A DNA stretch of 64,000 bases. Origin: Cesiribacter sp. SM1 (lineage in GTDB: Bacteria; Bacteroidota; Bacteroidia; Cytophagales; Cyclobacteriaceae). The notes beneath the pieces were generated by a model, which did not search any database, was not told the origin of the DNA, and worked only from the letters and a program-made list of their open reading frames with translations. Both the position numbers and the translations under genes were made by a program. Position 1 is the first letter of the stretch; each line of letters starts with the position of its first letter. Shown here in pieces: positions 27,708 to 36,844 of the stretch. The DNA lies in contig NZ_JAHXBU010000007.1 of the NCBI RefSeq assembly GCF_020178975.1, forward strand, positions 16,176 to 80,175, read 5' to 3'.

Positions 27708-29309
27708 TCAGCTGCCGTAAATATTTAACATGTCCTGCAGGTCCCGGAGGGTATTGGCATCCTGGGCTTTTTTGTCGAGCCGCCAGCGTAAGATCCTGGG
27801 AAAGCGGATGGCAACACCAGATTTGTGACGGCTGCTCTTTTGAATGCCTTCAAAGGCAATTTCAAAAACCAGCTCTGGACTAACCGTTCGAACAGGCCCA
27901 AAGCGTTCACGGGTATTGCGTTTTACAAAGTTATCAACCCTGCGTATTTCTGCATCGCTTAATCCGGAGTAGGCTTTTGCAAAGGGCACCAGCTGTTTTT
28001 CCTCCTCATCCCATACGGCAAAAGTGTAGTCGGTATAAAGATCTGCCCTGCGGCCACTGCCTTTCTGGGCATATACCAGCACGCCATCTATCGTCAGCGG
28101 GTCTATCTTCCATTTCCACCAGTCGCCGCGTTTGCGGCCTACGCCATAGGCAGAGTCTTTCTTTTTGAGCATCAGACCCTCGGCCATAAGGGAACGGCTA
28201 CTGTTGCGGGCCTCCTGCAGTTCTTCCCATGCATTGAAATCTACTACGGCAGAAAGCTCCAGCAGGGTAGGAGCGGTGGTTTGCTGAACAAGCTGCTCCA
28301 GTGCCTGCCTGCGTTGCTCCAGGGGCCACTGCCTTATGTCTTCACCTTTTAGCTCCAGCAGGTCGTAGGCATAGATACGAACAGGTGTTTCACTGAGCTG
28401 CTTGCGGCTTACGATCTTGCGGCCAATCCGGGTCTGCAGGGCAGCAAAAGGCATAACGGTACCCTCTTTCACGGGCAGCAGCTCACCATCGATCACGCAA
28501 TCATAAGGGAGGTGTTCCTGAAGGCTGAGTAGTTCAGGGTATTTATCAGTTACCAGCTCCTCGCCCCTTGACCAGATGTAGAGCTCTCCCTGCCGGTAAA
28601 TGAGCTGTGAGCGTATGCCGTCCCACTTCCACTCTGCCTGCCACTCATGGGGATCCCCCAGGCTATGGGGGCCTGTCTCCAGGGCGTGTGCCAGGTAAAA
28701 AGGATAGGGCCTGCTTAAGCGGTCTCCGGCATCTTCTTCACCAAACAGGGCATCATAATCAGTGGTAAGAGGATCCCAGTTGCCCATAAGCCGGTGTGCA
28801 GCCACGGCAGGGTCCATCTCCTGCACCTCTGCAACAGCTCTTACCATCAGGTTCTGGCTGATGCCAATGCGAAAGGAGCCCGACATTAGTTTGTTAAAAA
28901 CAAAGCGCTCTACCTTATCCATGCCATCCCAGGCTTCCAGGATGGCTGCTTTTTTATCTGCTTCTTCCAGCGGATGCAGGTTGCGCAGAAAATCCATCCA
29001 GTAGGCCAGGGGCTGATCGTGCTGGTGCTGTGGCGGGGGCAGGAGCAGGGCAATGGTTTCGGAAAGGTCTCCTACCACATGGTAGCTTTCTTCGAACAGC
29101 CAGAGGGGCAGGTTAGCTGCCTCTGCAGCCCAGTGGCGAAGCAGCGTGCTGTTTACTGGTCTGCGCGGACGCTTACCCGTAAAAAGGGCCAGGGCCCAGA
29201 GAATATCTTTTGGTGGGGCTGCAGCCAGGTACTCCTTCAGGATGAAGAGCTTTTCGTTCGTTTTGTTCGTTTGATCGAGCTGTGCAAAAAGATGGGCAAA
29301 CTGTCTCAA
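27708..29309 (-). CDS. ATP-dependent DNA ligase of the Lhr/PdeM repair cluster
   Basis: 533 residues. An N-terminal DNA-binding domain (about 1-200) is followed by a nucleotidyltransferase domain with the adenylated lysine Lys228 in EWKWDGIR, motif III-like IYAYDLLE, EGLMLKK (motif IV) and WWKWK (motif V), then an OB-fold domain with LVFEIAFEGIQKS. The N-terminus MRQFAHLFAQLDQTNKTNEK fits the family start, and the codon used is TTG at 29309; no in-frame ATG lies upstream. Replicative NAD-ligase is a separate gene in such bacteria, so this is an accessory repair ligase (family knowledge). Confidence 0.94.
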   Translation of the reverse strand: MRQFAHLFAQLDQTNKTNEKLFILKEYLAAAPPKDILWALALFTGKRPRRPVNSTLLRHWAAEAANLPLWLFEESYHVVGDLSETIALLLPPPQHQHDQPLAYWMDFLRNLHPLEEADKKAAILEAWDGMDKVERFVFNKLMSGSFRIGISQNLMVRAVAEVQEMDPAVAAHRLMGNWDPLTTDYDALFGEEDAGDRLSRPYPFYLAHALETGPHSLGDPHEWQAEWKWDGIRSQLIYRQGELYIWSRGEELVTDKYPELLSLQEHLPYDCVIDGELLPVKEGTVMPFAALQTRIGRKIVSRKQLSETPVRIYAYDLLELKGEDIRQWPLEQRRQALEQLVQQTTAPTLLELSAVVDFNAWEELQEARNSSRSLMAEGLMLKKKDSAYGVGRKRGDWWKWKIDPLTIDGVLVYAQKGSGRRADLYTDYTFAVWDEEEKQLVPFAKAYSGLSDAEIRRVDNFVKRNTRERFGPVRTVSPELVFEIAFEGIQKSSRHKSGVAIRFPRILRWRLDKKAQDANTLRDLQDMLNIYGS

Positions 29310-29397
29310 GTTTTTACAATAGAACCAGCACCAAAGCGCTTTGTTTACGCATCTACTGCCAGGCAGCTCTTTACAATGGGAATGGTGTCTGAAATAA

Positions 29398-29426
29398 AAA
29401 AAGGCTTCCTGTAGAGAAGCCTTTTT
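29398..29426. terminator. Hairpin upstream of the ligase gene, terminator-like
   Basis: 11-bp perfect stem AAAAAGGCTTC/GAAGCCTTTTT with a 7-nt loop, 17 bp beyond the hppA stop. It is A-rich on one side and T-rich on the other, so it can act in both directions. It would end the hppA message and separate it from the ligase-helicase operon. Confidence 0.8.
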
Positions 29427-29442
29427 GGGGTGAAGTTAATTT

Positions 29443-31713
29443 TTAGAGTTGCATTGTTTCTGATGGTTCAGCAGTTTGGAATATTTCTGCTTTTACCGGA
29501 GTAATGCTATCTGTTGGCTTATCCAGGATTTTCTCGATCCGAACATCCAGCTCGCCTTCCGGGTGTGGAGGGGTTGGCTCGTGCGGATCCTGTACTGAAA
29601 TGTGTGGTGCAATGATAAGCGCTACAATAGACATCAGTTTAATGAGGATGTTCATGGAAGGACCGGAAGTGTCTTTGAAGGGGTCACCCACCGTATCGCC
29701 GGTTACCGAAGCTTTGTGAGGAGCAGAACCTTTATACTCCATCACACCATTGATCATGACGCCTTTCTCAAAAGACTTCTTGGCGTTATCCCAGGCACCG
29801 CCGGCATTGTTCTGGAAAATACCCATCAGTACACCGCTTACGGTTACCCCTGCCAGCAGACCACCTAAAATCTCGGCAGAGCTGGTGTCTGTAAATACTC
29901 CTTTAAAACCAAAACCAACCAGAACAGGTACGGTCAGGGCAATGGCCCCGGGTAAAATCATTTCGCGAATAGATGCTTTTGTAGAGATCTCCACGCACTT
30001 TTCATACTCTGGCTTGGCCTTGTATTCCATTATGCCCGGAATATCGCGGAACTGGCGGCGTACTTCATTCACCATGTCCATGGCAGCACGGCCTACGGCG
30101 GCAATACAAAGAGAGGAGAAAATGAATGGAATCATGGCGCCAATAAATAATGCGCCTAATACCGGTGCTTTGTAAATATCAATTGTATTGATACCCGCTA
30201 TGCCTACAAAGGCTGCAAAAAGGGCAAGAGCTGTTAGAGCAGCAGAGGCAATGGCAAAACCTTTGCCGGTTGCAGCGGTGGTGTTACCTACGGCATCCAG
30301 TACATCGGTACGGCCGCGCACTTCTTCTGGCAGTCCACTCATTTCTGCAATACCACCAGCGTTGTCTGCAATAGGGCCAAAGGCATCAATGGCCAGCTGC
30401 ATGGCAGTGGTTGCCATCATGCCGGCAGCGGCTATGGCCACACCATATAAACCTGCAAAAGAGTAAGAAATTACAATACCTGCCGCAAGAACAATAATGG
30501 GCAGTACGGTAGATTCCATGCCTACAGACAAACCGCCAATGATGTTTGTGGCATGACCGGTGCTGGATTGCTGTACGATTGAATTTACCGGGCGTTTGCC
30601 AATGGCTGTGTAATATTCGGTAATAATGCTCATAAGGGCACCTACCACCAGGCCTACCACAATGGCCCAGAATACGTCGGAATCTGTAAATTCAAAGGTT
30701 CTGATTACCATAATATCCGGGAGCAACCAGGATACCAGGAAATAGGAAGCAATGGCGGTTAGTATAATGGACGACCAGTTGCCCAGGTTAAGGGCATTTT
30801 GAACATTGCCGTTATCGTTGCTGATTCGTACAAAGAAGGTACCGATGATGGAGAATATAAGCCCTAAGCCAGCGATGAGCATAGGGAGCAGGATTGGTGC
30901 AATGCCACCAAAATTGTCATCAGAAACAATCTCGCGGCCCAGCACCATGGTGGCCAGGATGGTGGCTACATAAGAGCCGAAAAGGTCGGCGCCCATACCG
31001 GCTACGTCACCTACGTTATCGCCTACGTTGTCAGCAATAGTGGCAGGGTTGCGTACGTCGTCTTCAGGAATACCAGCCTCTACCTTACCAACCAGGTCGG
31101 CACCTACGTCGGCAGCCTTGGTATATATACCACCACCTACACGGGCAAAAAGGGCAATGCTTTCGGCACCCAGAGAGAAGCCGGCCAGCACCTCAAGTGC
31201 TTTTTCCATATCCAGTCCATTCACTTCGCCAGTGGGACCCACATACATGTAGAAGAATACAATGAACAGGCTGCCAATACCAAGCACTGCCAGTCCGGCC
31301 ACCCCAAGGCCCATAACGGTACCGCCGGTAAAGCTTACTTTGAGGGCATGTGCCAGGCTGGTACGTGCTGCCTGCGTGGTGCGCACATTGGCTTTTGTGG
31401 CAATGTTCATGCCCAGGTAGCCAGCAAAAGCAGAAAGTACAGCGCCAATTAAGAATGAAATGGCAATTACAGGGCTGGAATTTTCCACCAGGGTACCAGA
31501 CCAGGCAAGTAGTATTGCAGCAATAATGGCAAAGTAGGAGAGTACCTTCCATTCTGCTCTTAGAAATGCCATAGCGCCACGGGCAATATAGCCGGCAAGT
31601 TCCTGCATTTTCGCATCGCCTGCGTCCTGCTTGCTTACCCAGCTCGATTTGATGGCCATGACGATCAATCCGATAATCCCTAGAAAGGGAACTATATAGA
31701 CGACTTTGCTCAT
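29443..31713 (-). CDS. hppA: Membrane-bound ion-pumping pyrophosphatase, K+-dependent type
   Basis: 756-residue integral membrane enzyme that couples PPi hydrolysis to H+ or Na+ export, with about 16 membrane helices. The pyrophosphate-binding region reads [35 protein letters not shown], and a second acidic cluster DNAGGIAEM...[14 protein letters not shown] is present. The GNTTAA motif has alanine where K+-independent enzymes have lysine, indicating potassium dependence (established for the family). Which ion is pumped cannot be decided by eye. A hydrophilic 40-residue C-terminal tail is present. It splits the DNA-ligase-associated repair genes from their exonuclease partner. Confidence 0.95.
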   Translation of the reverse strand: MSKVVYIVPFLGIIGLIVMAIKSSWVSKQDAGDAKMQELAGYIARGAMAFLRAEWKVLSYFAIIAAILLAWSGTLVENSSPVIAISFLIGAVLSAFAGYLGMNIATKANVRTTQAARTSLAHALKVSFTGGTVMGLGVAGLAVLGIGSLFIVFFYMYVGPTGEVNGLDMEKALEVLAGFSLGAESIALFARVGGGIYTKAADVGADLVGKVEAGIPEDDVRNPATIADNVGDNVGDVAGMGADLFGSYVATILATMVLGREIVSDDNFGGIAPILLPMLIAGLGLIFSIIGTFFVRISNDNGNVQNALNLGNWSSIILTAIASYFLVSWLLPDIMVIRTFEFTDSDVFWAIVVGLVVGALMSIITEYYTAIGKRPVNSIVQQSSTGHATNIIGGLSVGMESTVLPIIVLAAGIVISYSFAGLYGVAIAAAGMMATTAMQLAIDAFGPIADNAGGIAEMSGLPEEVRGRTDVLDAVGNTTAATGKGFAIASAALTALALFAAFVGIAGINTIDIYKAPVLGALFIGAMIPFIFSSLCIAAVGRAAMDMVNEVRRQFRDIPGIMEYKAKPEYEKCVEISTKASIREMILPGAIALTVPVLVGFGFKGVFTDTSSAEILGGLLAGVTVSGVLMGIFQNNAGGAWDNAKKSFEKGVMINGVMEYKGSAPHKASVTGDTVGDPFKDTSGPSMNILIKLMSIVALIIAPHISVQDPHEPTPPHPEGELDVRIEKILDKPTDSITPVKAEIFQTAEPSETMQL

Positions 31714-32189
31714 ATAGTAGAGATTTGGTTAAAAGTTAGCTCTATAAAGTTTTTAGCCTTTGTGATCTTCGGAAATTAATATGTGTTTTTCACAGGCCTG
31801 CTGCCATATGATTATTGAATGGGAATGGTTAAACTTTAGCTGACAATCAGGCAGCAGAAGAAAGCAAAAAGCCCGCTTAAGAACGATTTGCCGCCTTTCC
31901 CAGATACTTAAGGCATTACAATTTAAAGGAAATAGTGAATCTATCGCAGAATGCTTACCGAAAGATTATGAATTAAGCACAGAAAATTTTCACTGTAGCT
32001 GTTAGCGCTCTCCAGGTGTGAAGTGTTGTGTTAAGGCTTGTAAGGATAAGTACAGGACAATCAGTATGTTATGGAGTACTGCTGTGTCTTTTGCCCGAGT
32101 TTTCTAACCACAGGATCTTGCGATAGTATTCATCAGACACAGCCTGAATGATTTCTGCTGGCTCGAACAATCAGTTCTTTAAAGTAGCA
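31714..32189. other. Gene-free stretch upstream of hppA
   Basis: 476 bp between the exonuclease stop and the hppA start. No supported coding region. A TAACTTTT box (minus strand, near 31731-31738) is close to the -7 consensus and could serve hppA, but no matching upstream element is seen. No strong hairpin follows the exonuclease gene. Confidence 0.4.
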
Positions 32190-33233
32190 CTACAGTTCGG
32201 TCTCGCTACTGATTTCTTCTGCCTCTTCGTTGATTTCTCCGAGCTCACCGCTGTAGAGTGTGTGTACTTCGCGGGCATCGTACCCCAGGGTTTGCAGCCA
32301 GCGGCTAAAGCCAGCGGTATAGCCATGTGTTACCAGCACACGCTCGGCGCCGGTTTGTTTAATGGCGGTATTAAGCCCCTGCCAGTCGGCATGGTCGGAG
32401 AGCACAAAGCCCCTGTCTACGGCACGCCGCCTTTTGGCGCCGCGCAGGTTCATCCAGCCGGAGGCTATGGCAGTTCTTAGGGGCTTCAGTTTGTTCATCC
32501 ATGGGGTGTTGAGAGCCGAGGGCGGGGCAATAACGAGGCTGCCGCTAATGCTGCTTTTCTCTGTTTCGCGGCTAAGGCGTTCGTAAGGAGGGAGCTGAAG
32601 TCCGTCTTTTTTCAGGGCTTCACAGACATTATATACAGCACCGTGCAGTAAAATTGGGCCTATGCGCTCATCAACATTGGCAAGTAGGCGCTGTGCCTTG
32701 CCCAAAGAATAGCCACAGAGCAGGGAGGTAAGCCCCTGCTCCCTGTTTTGCTGCCACCATTCGTTTATTTCCTGGAAAATTTCCTGCTGCGGACGCCAGT
32801 TGTAGATGGGCAAACCAAAGGTACTCTCTGTTATAAAGGTATGGCAGGGCACCGGCTCAAAAGGAGTGCAGGTTTTATCAGTTTCTGTTTTATAATCTCC
32901 GGAGGTAACCCATACCTCTCCCTCATACTCTAGCCGGATTTGGGCAGAGCCGGTAATATGGCCTGCTGGATGAAAGCTTATGTGAACACCGTTGATGTTG
33001 ATGTTTTCTCCATAGGCAACGGTTTGTAGGTTAATATCCTGCCCCAGCCGCAGCCTTAGCACCTGTTCTGACTGCCGGTGTGCCAGGTAAAATTTATTAC
33101 CCATGCGGGCATGGTCACCATGCGCATGGGTAATCAGGGCCCTGGCTACAGGTTTCCACGGATCGATGTACACATCGGCCTGTGGACAATAAATGCCACA
33201 GTCGTTTATTTCCAGCAGGTTTTTATTACTCAT
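32190..33233 (-). CDS. DNA-ligase-associated MBL-fold exonuclease
   Basis: 347 residues of the metallo-beta-lactamase/beta-CASP type. The zinc motif HAHGDHARMG (HxHxDH) is near 34-43, with GHITGSAQI, the SGDYK metal aspartate and a beta-CASP region ending SDHADWQGL and VLVTHGY. The YCPQADVYIDPWKPVARALITHAHGDHARMG start is characteristic of the exonuclease encoded with the ATP-dependent ligase, Lhr-like helicase and PdeM. Predicted to trim DNA ends for ligation. In many genomes it is next to the ligase gene; here hppA intervenes. It begins 5 bp after the flavin reductase-like gene's stop, which suggests co-transcription with it. Confidence 0.9.
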   Translation of the reverse strand: MSNKNLLEINDCGIYCPQADVYIDPWKPVARALITHAHGDHARMGNKFYLAHRQSEQVLRLRLGQDINLQTVAYGENININGVHISFHPAGHITGSAQIRLEYEGEVWVTSGDYKTETDKTCTPFEPVPCHTFITESTFGLPIYNWRPQQEIFQEINEWWQQNREQGLTSLLCGYSLGKAQRLLANVDERIGPILLHGAVYNVCEALKKDGLQLPPYERLSRETEKSSISGSLVIAPPSALNTPWMNKLKPLRTAIASGWMNLRGAKRRRAVDRGFVLSDHADWQGLNTAIKQTGAERVLVTHGYTAGFSRWLQTLGYDAREVHTLYSGELGEINEEAEEISSETEL

Positions 33234-33238
33234 AGAGG

Positions 33239-33889
33239 TTAAACCTCTGTAGATAGCTGAGGTTTGAGCAGCCTGGGGATATTTGCTGGTTTGGCGTAGG
33301 TAAGTCGGGCTACTTTTTTTGTGCTGTGGTAGGAGTCCAGTCCTGAACAGGTAAGAGAGCCTGCTTCTTCCAGGTCAACAAAACCATCGGCGCCCAGGCA
33401 GTTTTCAGGTACCCATATTTCTTCAATGGCACCAATCACCAGCACAGTTTTATTGATTGCCAGGGTTTGCGTTTCTGCAAGCTGCAGACCAATCCTGATG
33501 TTAGCTTCGGCAACATAGGGGGCTTTCATGCCTTTGCTGTACCAGGGTGTTAACCTGCAGGCATGAAACTCGGAGTGATCCCAGCGGGCGCTGGTGTGGT
33601 GTGCCTGGTAAAGAAAATCCTGGCGGATATGGTTAATGGTAAAGTAGCCGGTTTCTTCCATGTTCATAAGCGTGTGCCTGGGAGTAGTCTGTGGCCTTAC
33701 CAGTACTCCTATGAGTGCGGGGTCTGCACCCAGGTGAAAGATCTGGCTGAACACGGCCAGGTTTGTAATACCGGAACGGTTGATGGTGCCCACCAGGCTT
33801 ACACTTTTGAATCCTGTAATGCTGTTAATCAGGTTTCTGCGGTAGCCTTGTTCCAGATTTGGTAAGTCAGCTGCAATAATATGTTCCAT
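33239..33889 (-). CDS. Flavin reductase-like FMN-binding protein
   Basis: 216 residues of the flavin reductase-like/split-barrel type: ITGFKSVSLVGTINRSGITNLAVFSQIFHLGADPALIGVLVRPQTTPRHTLMNM is the FMN-binding region, followed by GYFTINHIRQD. The longer C-terminus with TKKVARLTYAKP matches a subgroup of soluble flavoproteins of unknown substrate. Cytosolic, no signal peptide. It heads a likely two-gene unit with the exonuclease. Confidence 0.8.
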   Translation of the reverse strand: MEHIIAADLPNLEQGYRRNLINSITGFKSVSLVGTINRSGITNLAVFSQIFHLGADPALIGVLVRPQTTPRHTLMNMEETGYFTINHIRQDFLYQAHHTSARWDHSEFHACRLTPWYSKGMKAPYVAEANIRIGLQLAETQTLAINKTVLVIGAIEEIWVPENCLGADGFVDLEEAGSLTCSGLDSYHSTKKVARLTYAKPANIPRLLKPQLSTEV

Positions 33890-34050
33890 ATAAAAACAAT
33901 TACGCCTCTTTTGTTTATTTAATCATACACAATGTAAAACAAAATTGCTCACATAATCTAACTATTGCAGTATAAAGATTAAGATCGAACCCTTTTTTGT
34001 ATACATGTGAGAGTACTATAACACCCAACAGCAGCTATGGTTATGACAAA

Positions 34051-34077
34051 ATAAAAAGACCGGCTCAACACCGGTCT
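34051..34077 (-). terminator. Terminator of folE
   Basis: Stem AGACCGG/CCGGTCT with a 7-nt loop at 34057-34077. On the minus strand it is followed by TTTTATTTTG. It lies 25 bp after the folE stop. Confidence 0.8.
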
Positions 34078-34101
34078 CCAATTCGTTTTATCATCTCAGA
34101 A

Positions 34102-34791
34102 TTACTTCCCTATATATTTCAGGAATTCTGCTTTTACAGCTTCTTCCTTGAATTTGCCCAGGAACTGACTGGTAACGGTACGGCTGGTTTCATCCTGAAT
34201 ACCACGCATGCTCACACAAAGGTGTGCAGCATCCATTACCACAGCTACATCTTCAGTTTGCAGGGCTTCGGCTAACTCCTGTGCTATTTGCACGGTGAGT
34301 CTTTCCTGTACCTGTGGGCGTTTGGAATAGTACTGAACAATGCGGTTGATTTTTGATAAACCAATAACTTTACCGCTGGAAATGTAAGCAACATGCGCCT
34401 TGCCTATGATGGGTACAAAGTGGTGTTCACAGCTGCTGTAGAAGGTAATATCTTTTTCTACCAGCATCTGGTTGTACTGGTATTTATTATCAAAGAGGCG
34501 AACATCTGGCTTGTTGGCAGGGTTCAGGCCGCTGAATATTTCCTTTATATACATTTTTGCCACCCGCTCCGGTGTGCCGGCCAGGCTGTCATCATTCAGG
34601 TCAAGCCCAATGATGTGCATAATCTCCCGGAAATGCTTGGCTATCAGTTCGGTTTTCAGCTCGTCGTCCAGGGCAAATGCGTCGGGGCGCATAGGAGTTT
34701 CTGCCGAAGAAGCTACATGATCATCGCCCATTTCGTGTATGTGCATGCCTTTCTCAGGCTGGATATTCAACAATGTTTCTTTCGGTTTCAT
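34102..34791 (-). CDS. folE: GTP cyclohydrolase I
   Basis: Converts GTP to dihydroneopterin triphosphate, the first step toward folate and, with QueD, toward queuosine. 229 residues from the ATG at 34791; this start overlaps queD by 38 bp. A second ATG at 34746 (MHIHEMGDDH) lies just after the queD stop and would give a shorter tail, still upstream of the conserved core. Zinc ligands lie in SSCEHHFVPIIGKAHVAY and DAAHLCVSMRG, and the active-site region is KVIGLSKINRIVQYYSKRPQVQERL. The N-terminal 35 residues are poorly conserved in the family. Confidence 0.96.
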   Translation of the reverse strand: MKPKETLLNIQPEKGMHIHEMGDDHVASSAETPMRPDAFALDDELKTELIAKHFREIMHIIGLDLNDDSLAGTPERVAKMYIKEIFSGLNPANKPDVRLFDNKYQYNQMLVEKDITFYSSCEHHFVPIIGKAHVAYISSGKVIGLSKINRIVQYYSKRPQVQERLTVQIAQELAEALQTEDVAVVMDAAHLCVSMRGIQDETSRTVTSQFLGKFKEEAVKAEFLKYIGK

Positions 34792-35161
34792 AGAGCGTTA
34801 CCTTTAACTCGTAATGCGACTCAATCTGATCGCGCAGTAATTTCCAGATCACCACTGCAATGTTCTCGGCAGTTGGGTTCATGTCTTTGAATTCCTGCAC
34901 ATCCAGATTCAGGTTTCGGTGATCAAACTTTCTGATCACATGCTCCTGTATCAGGTCGCTTAATTTTTTCATGTCGTACACATATCCGGTAGCCGGGTTT
35001 ATATCACCCACCAATCTTACCAGCAGCTCGTAGTTATGGCCGTGGTAATTGGGATTGCTGCACTTGCCAAACACCTGGCTGTTTTTCTCCTCTGACCATT
35101 CTCTGTTAAAGAGGCGATGGGCAGCATTGAAATGTTCCTTGCGGATGATGGCCGCTTTCAT
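34754..35161 (-). CDS. queD: 6-carboxytetrahydropterin synthase (QueD family)
   Basis: 135 residues. Zinc-binding histidines lie in EHFNAAHRL and YHGHNY, with the catalytic cysteine in GKCSNPNYHGH. The presence of cysteine rather than glutamate before the HGH motif argues for QueD/PTPS rather than the PTPS-III folate variant. It makes 6-carboxytetrahydropterin, a queuosine precursor, from the product of FolE. Its 3' end overlaps the folE start, so the two consecutive pathway enzymes are translationally coupled. Confidence 0.92.
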   Translation of the reverse strand: MKAAIIRKEHFNAAHRLFNREWSEEKNSQVFGKCSNPNYHGHNYELLVRLVGDINPATGYVYDMKKLSDLIQEHVIRKFDHRNLNLDVQEFKDMNPTAENIAVVIWKLLRDQIESHYELKVTLYETERNIVEYPA

Positions 35162-35471
35162 GCTGTGTGTTTAATAGTTATTCAATAAAGCTAAACAATA
35201 TTAGCTATTTAATACCACATCAATAGCAAAATTAGCCAAAATTTAGTTCGGTGTGGTCCCGAATAAATATGCAGGAATGGCAGTTTAAAACGAACACTTC
35301 TATAAACCGATCATATTCAGCTTAAACCACTCATCAAAACTTTAAAAAATATTGACTTTTCGCTGTAATCTTTTGGGTACATCTAGCATCTATATAACAA
35401 AGACGCACAAACGATGCGCAACCAAGACAAACAGAAATTAAAATAAAAGCAGAATCTAAAACTCAAAAACT
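35162..35471. other. Divergent intergenic region, AT-rich
   Basis: 310 bp between divergent queD and the small exported protein gene. It is AT-rich and should hold promoters in both directions. A TTGAC at 35352 and TACATCTA at 35378 are roughly promoter-like but spaced 23 bp apart. No coding region or strong hairpin seen. Confidence 0.4.
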
Positions 35472-35810
35472 ATGAAAGCTCAAATCCTAACCCTCGCTTT
35501 TTCACTCATGTGTTTATTACCAGGCGTATCTTCAGCAACTGGCGAACCACACAACACCGACACCCTTACAGCTATTTCCGGCGGTGATCCCACTGCTGTG
35601 GAAGAAGTAGATTTTTCAGTAGATGAGCACTTTGTTTTCCAGGAAAAAGTGTACATCCATATTTACGACCAACAGGATAAACCAGTGGTGAGCGGGTCTT
35701 TTACAAGCCAGGATCTTAAAGAAAACAAGGCGCTGAAAGACCTGTTACGCAAGAGCACTCGTTTTATGACTGTAAACAGAAATTACTACTATTTCCTGAA
35801 TGAAGGCTGA
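35472..35810 (+). CDS. Small exported protein, unknown function
   Basis: 112 residues with a signal peptide (MKAQILTLAFSLMCLLPGVSSATG) and an acidic mature part (PTAVEEVDFSVDEHFVFQEKVYIHIYDQQDKPVVSGSF...). The YIHIYDQQDKPVVSGSF segment looks like one beta-hairpin of an immunoglobulin-like fold. No recognised family. Monocistronic, between a divergent queD and a strong terminator. Confidence 0.65.
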   Translation: MKAQILTLAFSLMCLLPGVSSATGEPHNTDTLTAISGGDPTAVEEVDFSVDEHFVFQEKVYIHIYDQQDKPVVSGSFTSQDLKENKALKDLLRKSTRFMTVNRNYYYFLNEG

Positions 35811-35901
35811 TGCTCCTTCCGGCAAAGGTGGTTTCTTCAGGCAGAAGCTTGATCTTTATAGAGTTTCTGTAAATACATTGCCTCTTCATTTTTCAATATA
35901 A

Positions 35902-35934
35902 AAAAAAGGGTAAGCTGCTGGCTTACCCTTTTTT
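35902..35934. terminator. Bidirectional terminator
   Basis: 14-bp perfect stem AAAAAAGGGTAAGC/GCTTACCCTTTTTT with a 5-nt loop, between the convergent small exported protein gene and the bacilliredoxin gene. T tracts lie on both strands. Confidence 0.92.
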
Positions 35935-35953
35935 CATAAGCCAGTATTATTCA

Positions 35954-36370
35954 CTAGCAATATTCTTCGAATACCTGCACCAGGTGCTGGGCAATCATTT
36001 CGGCATTGCGGCCTTCTATGTGGTGGCGCTCAATAAAGTGCACCAGTTCACCATCTTTAAACAGGGCAATGGAAGGCGAAGAAGGAGGGTAGGGCAGCGT
36101 GTACTCACGTGCTCTGGCAGTAGCTTCCTTGTCTACACCAGCAAATACTGTAGCCAGGTTATCAGGCTTTTTAGCGCTTAGGGCTACAGCTTTTTTAACT
36201 CCGGGGCGGGCAGCACCAGCGGCACAGCCACAAACAGAATTGATCACCAACAGGGTGGTTCCTTCTTCTTTCTCAAGCAGGTTTTCTACTTCTTCCGGAT
36301 TGCGTAATTCTTCAAACCCAACACCAGTCAGGTCTGTACGCATAGGGGCAACTAAATGTTCTGGGTACAT
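35954..36370 (-). CDS. Bacilliredoxin BrxA/BrxB family protein
   Basis: 138 residues from the ATG at 36370 (MYPEHLVAPMRTDLTGVGFEEL), which matches the family start; an upstream extension would read through repeat sequence. The CGC motif (Cys47-Gly-Cys49 in VINSVCGCAAGAARPG) is the redox centre used in removing bacillithiol mixed disulfides in Firmicutes. The thioredoxin-like SPSIALFKDGELVHFIERH is also seen. In Bacteroidetes, which can make bacillithiol, a similar role is plausible (inference). It follows the suf genes on the same strand but is separated by an inverted-repeat spacer. Confidence 0.88.
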   Translation of the reverse strand: MYPEHLVAPMRTDLTGVGFEELRNPEEVENLLEKEEGTTLLVINSVCGCAAGAARPGVKKAVALSAKKPDNLATVFAGVDKEATARAREYTLPYPPSSPSIALFKDGELVHFIERHHIEGRNAEMIAQHLVQVFEEYC

Positions 36371-36392
36371 ATGGTTAATGTGTAAGATTTTT

Positions 36393-36475
36393 AGATGTGA
36401 GACTTGAGACATAAGATGTGGGACTGAAATAAGCATCAGATTTGCTGATCATCTCAAATCTCATGTCTCACATCT
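36393..36475. repeat. Long imperfect inverted repeat
   Basis: AGATGTGAGAC at 36393 pairs with GTCTCACATCT at 36465-36475. Imperfect TGAGA/TCTCA arms continue inward to an apex ATCAG-ATTTG-CTGAT at 36435-36449. The arms are built from TGAGA-type repeats of the kind seen as dispersed intergenic elements in some Bacteroidetes genomes (recollection, unverified). It lies between the DUF59 gene and the bacilliredoxin gene and could attenuate read-through from the suf operon. Confidence 0.5.
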
Positions 36476-36485
36476 CTTCTCTGTA

Positions 36486-36836
36486 TTATAAAAAGCCCAA
36501 CTCCAGCTTTGCAGCTTCGGACATCATATCCTGGCTGTAGGGGGGATCAAAGGTTAGTTCAACAGTTACTTCGTTCACACCTTCAACCGCTTTAACTTTT
36601 TCTTCGACCTCAACCGGAATCTGCTCTGCACTAGGGCAGGCAGGGGAGGTGAGCGTCATCAGGATATATACATTATTTACCGGGTACAGGTTGATCTCAT
36701 AGATCAGGCCCAGCTCGTAAATGTCTACCGGTATTTCCGGATCATATACTGATTTGATTGCATTCAGTACCTTGTCCCGCAGGTTTTCCTCGGGTTGCTG
36801 TACCTGTTCTGCTGCATTATTTATTTCTTCGCTCAT
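36486..36836 (-). CDS. DUF59/MIP18-family Fe-S assembly protein (SufT-like)
   Basis: 116 residues. The DUF59 domain has SVYDPEIPVDIYELGLIYEI (DPE motif), TLTSPACPSAEQIP with the conserved cysteine, and VELTFDPPYSQDMMSEAAKLELGFL at the end. These proteins assist Fe-S cluster maturation or transfer. It is the last gene of the suf operon here, starting 8 bp after sufE. The N-terminal 15 residues are low complexity. The name SufT is reasonable but not proven. Confidence 0.9.
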   Translation of the reverse strand: MSEEINNAAEQVQQPEENLRDKVLNAIKSVYDPEIPVDIYELGLIYEINLYPVNNVYILMTLTSPACPSAEQIPVEVEEKVKAVEGVNEVTVELTFDPPYSQDMMSEAAKLELGFL

Positions 36837-36844
36837 GGCTATAC

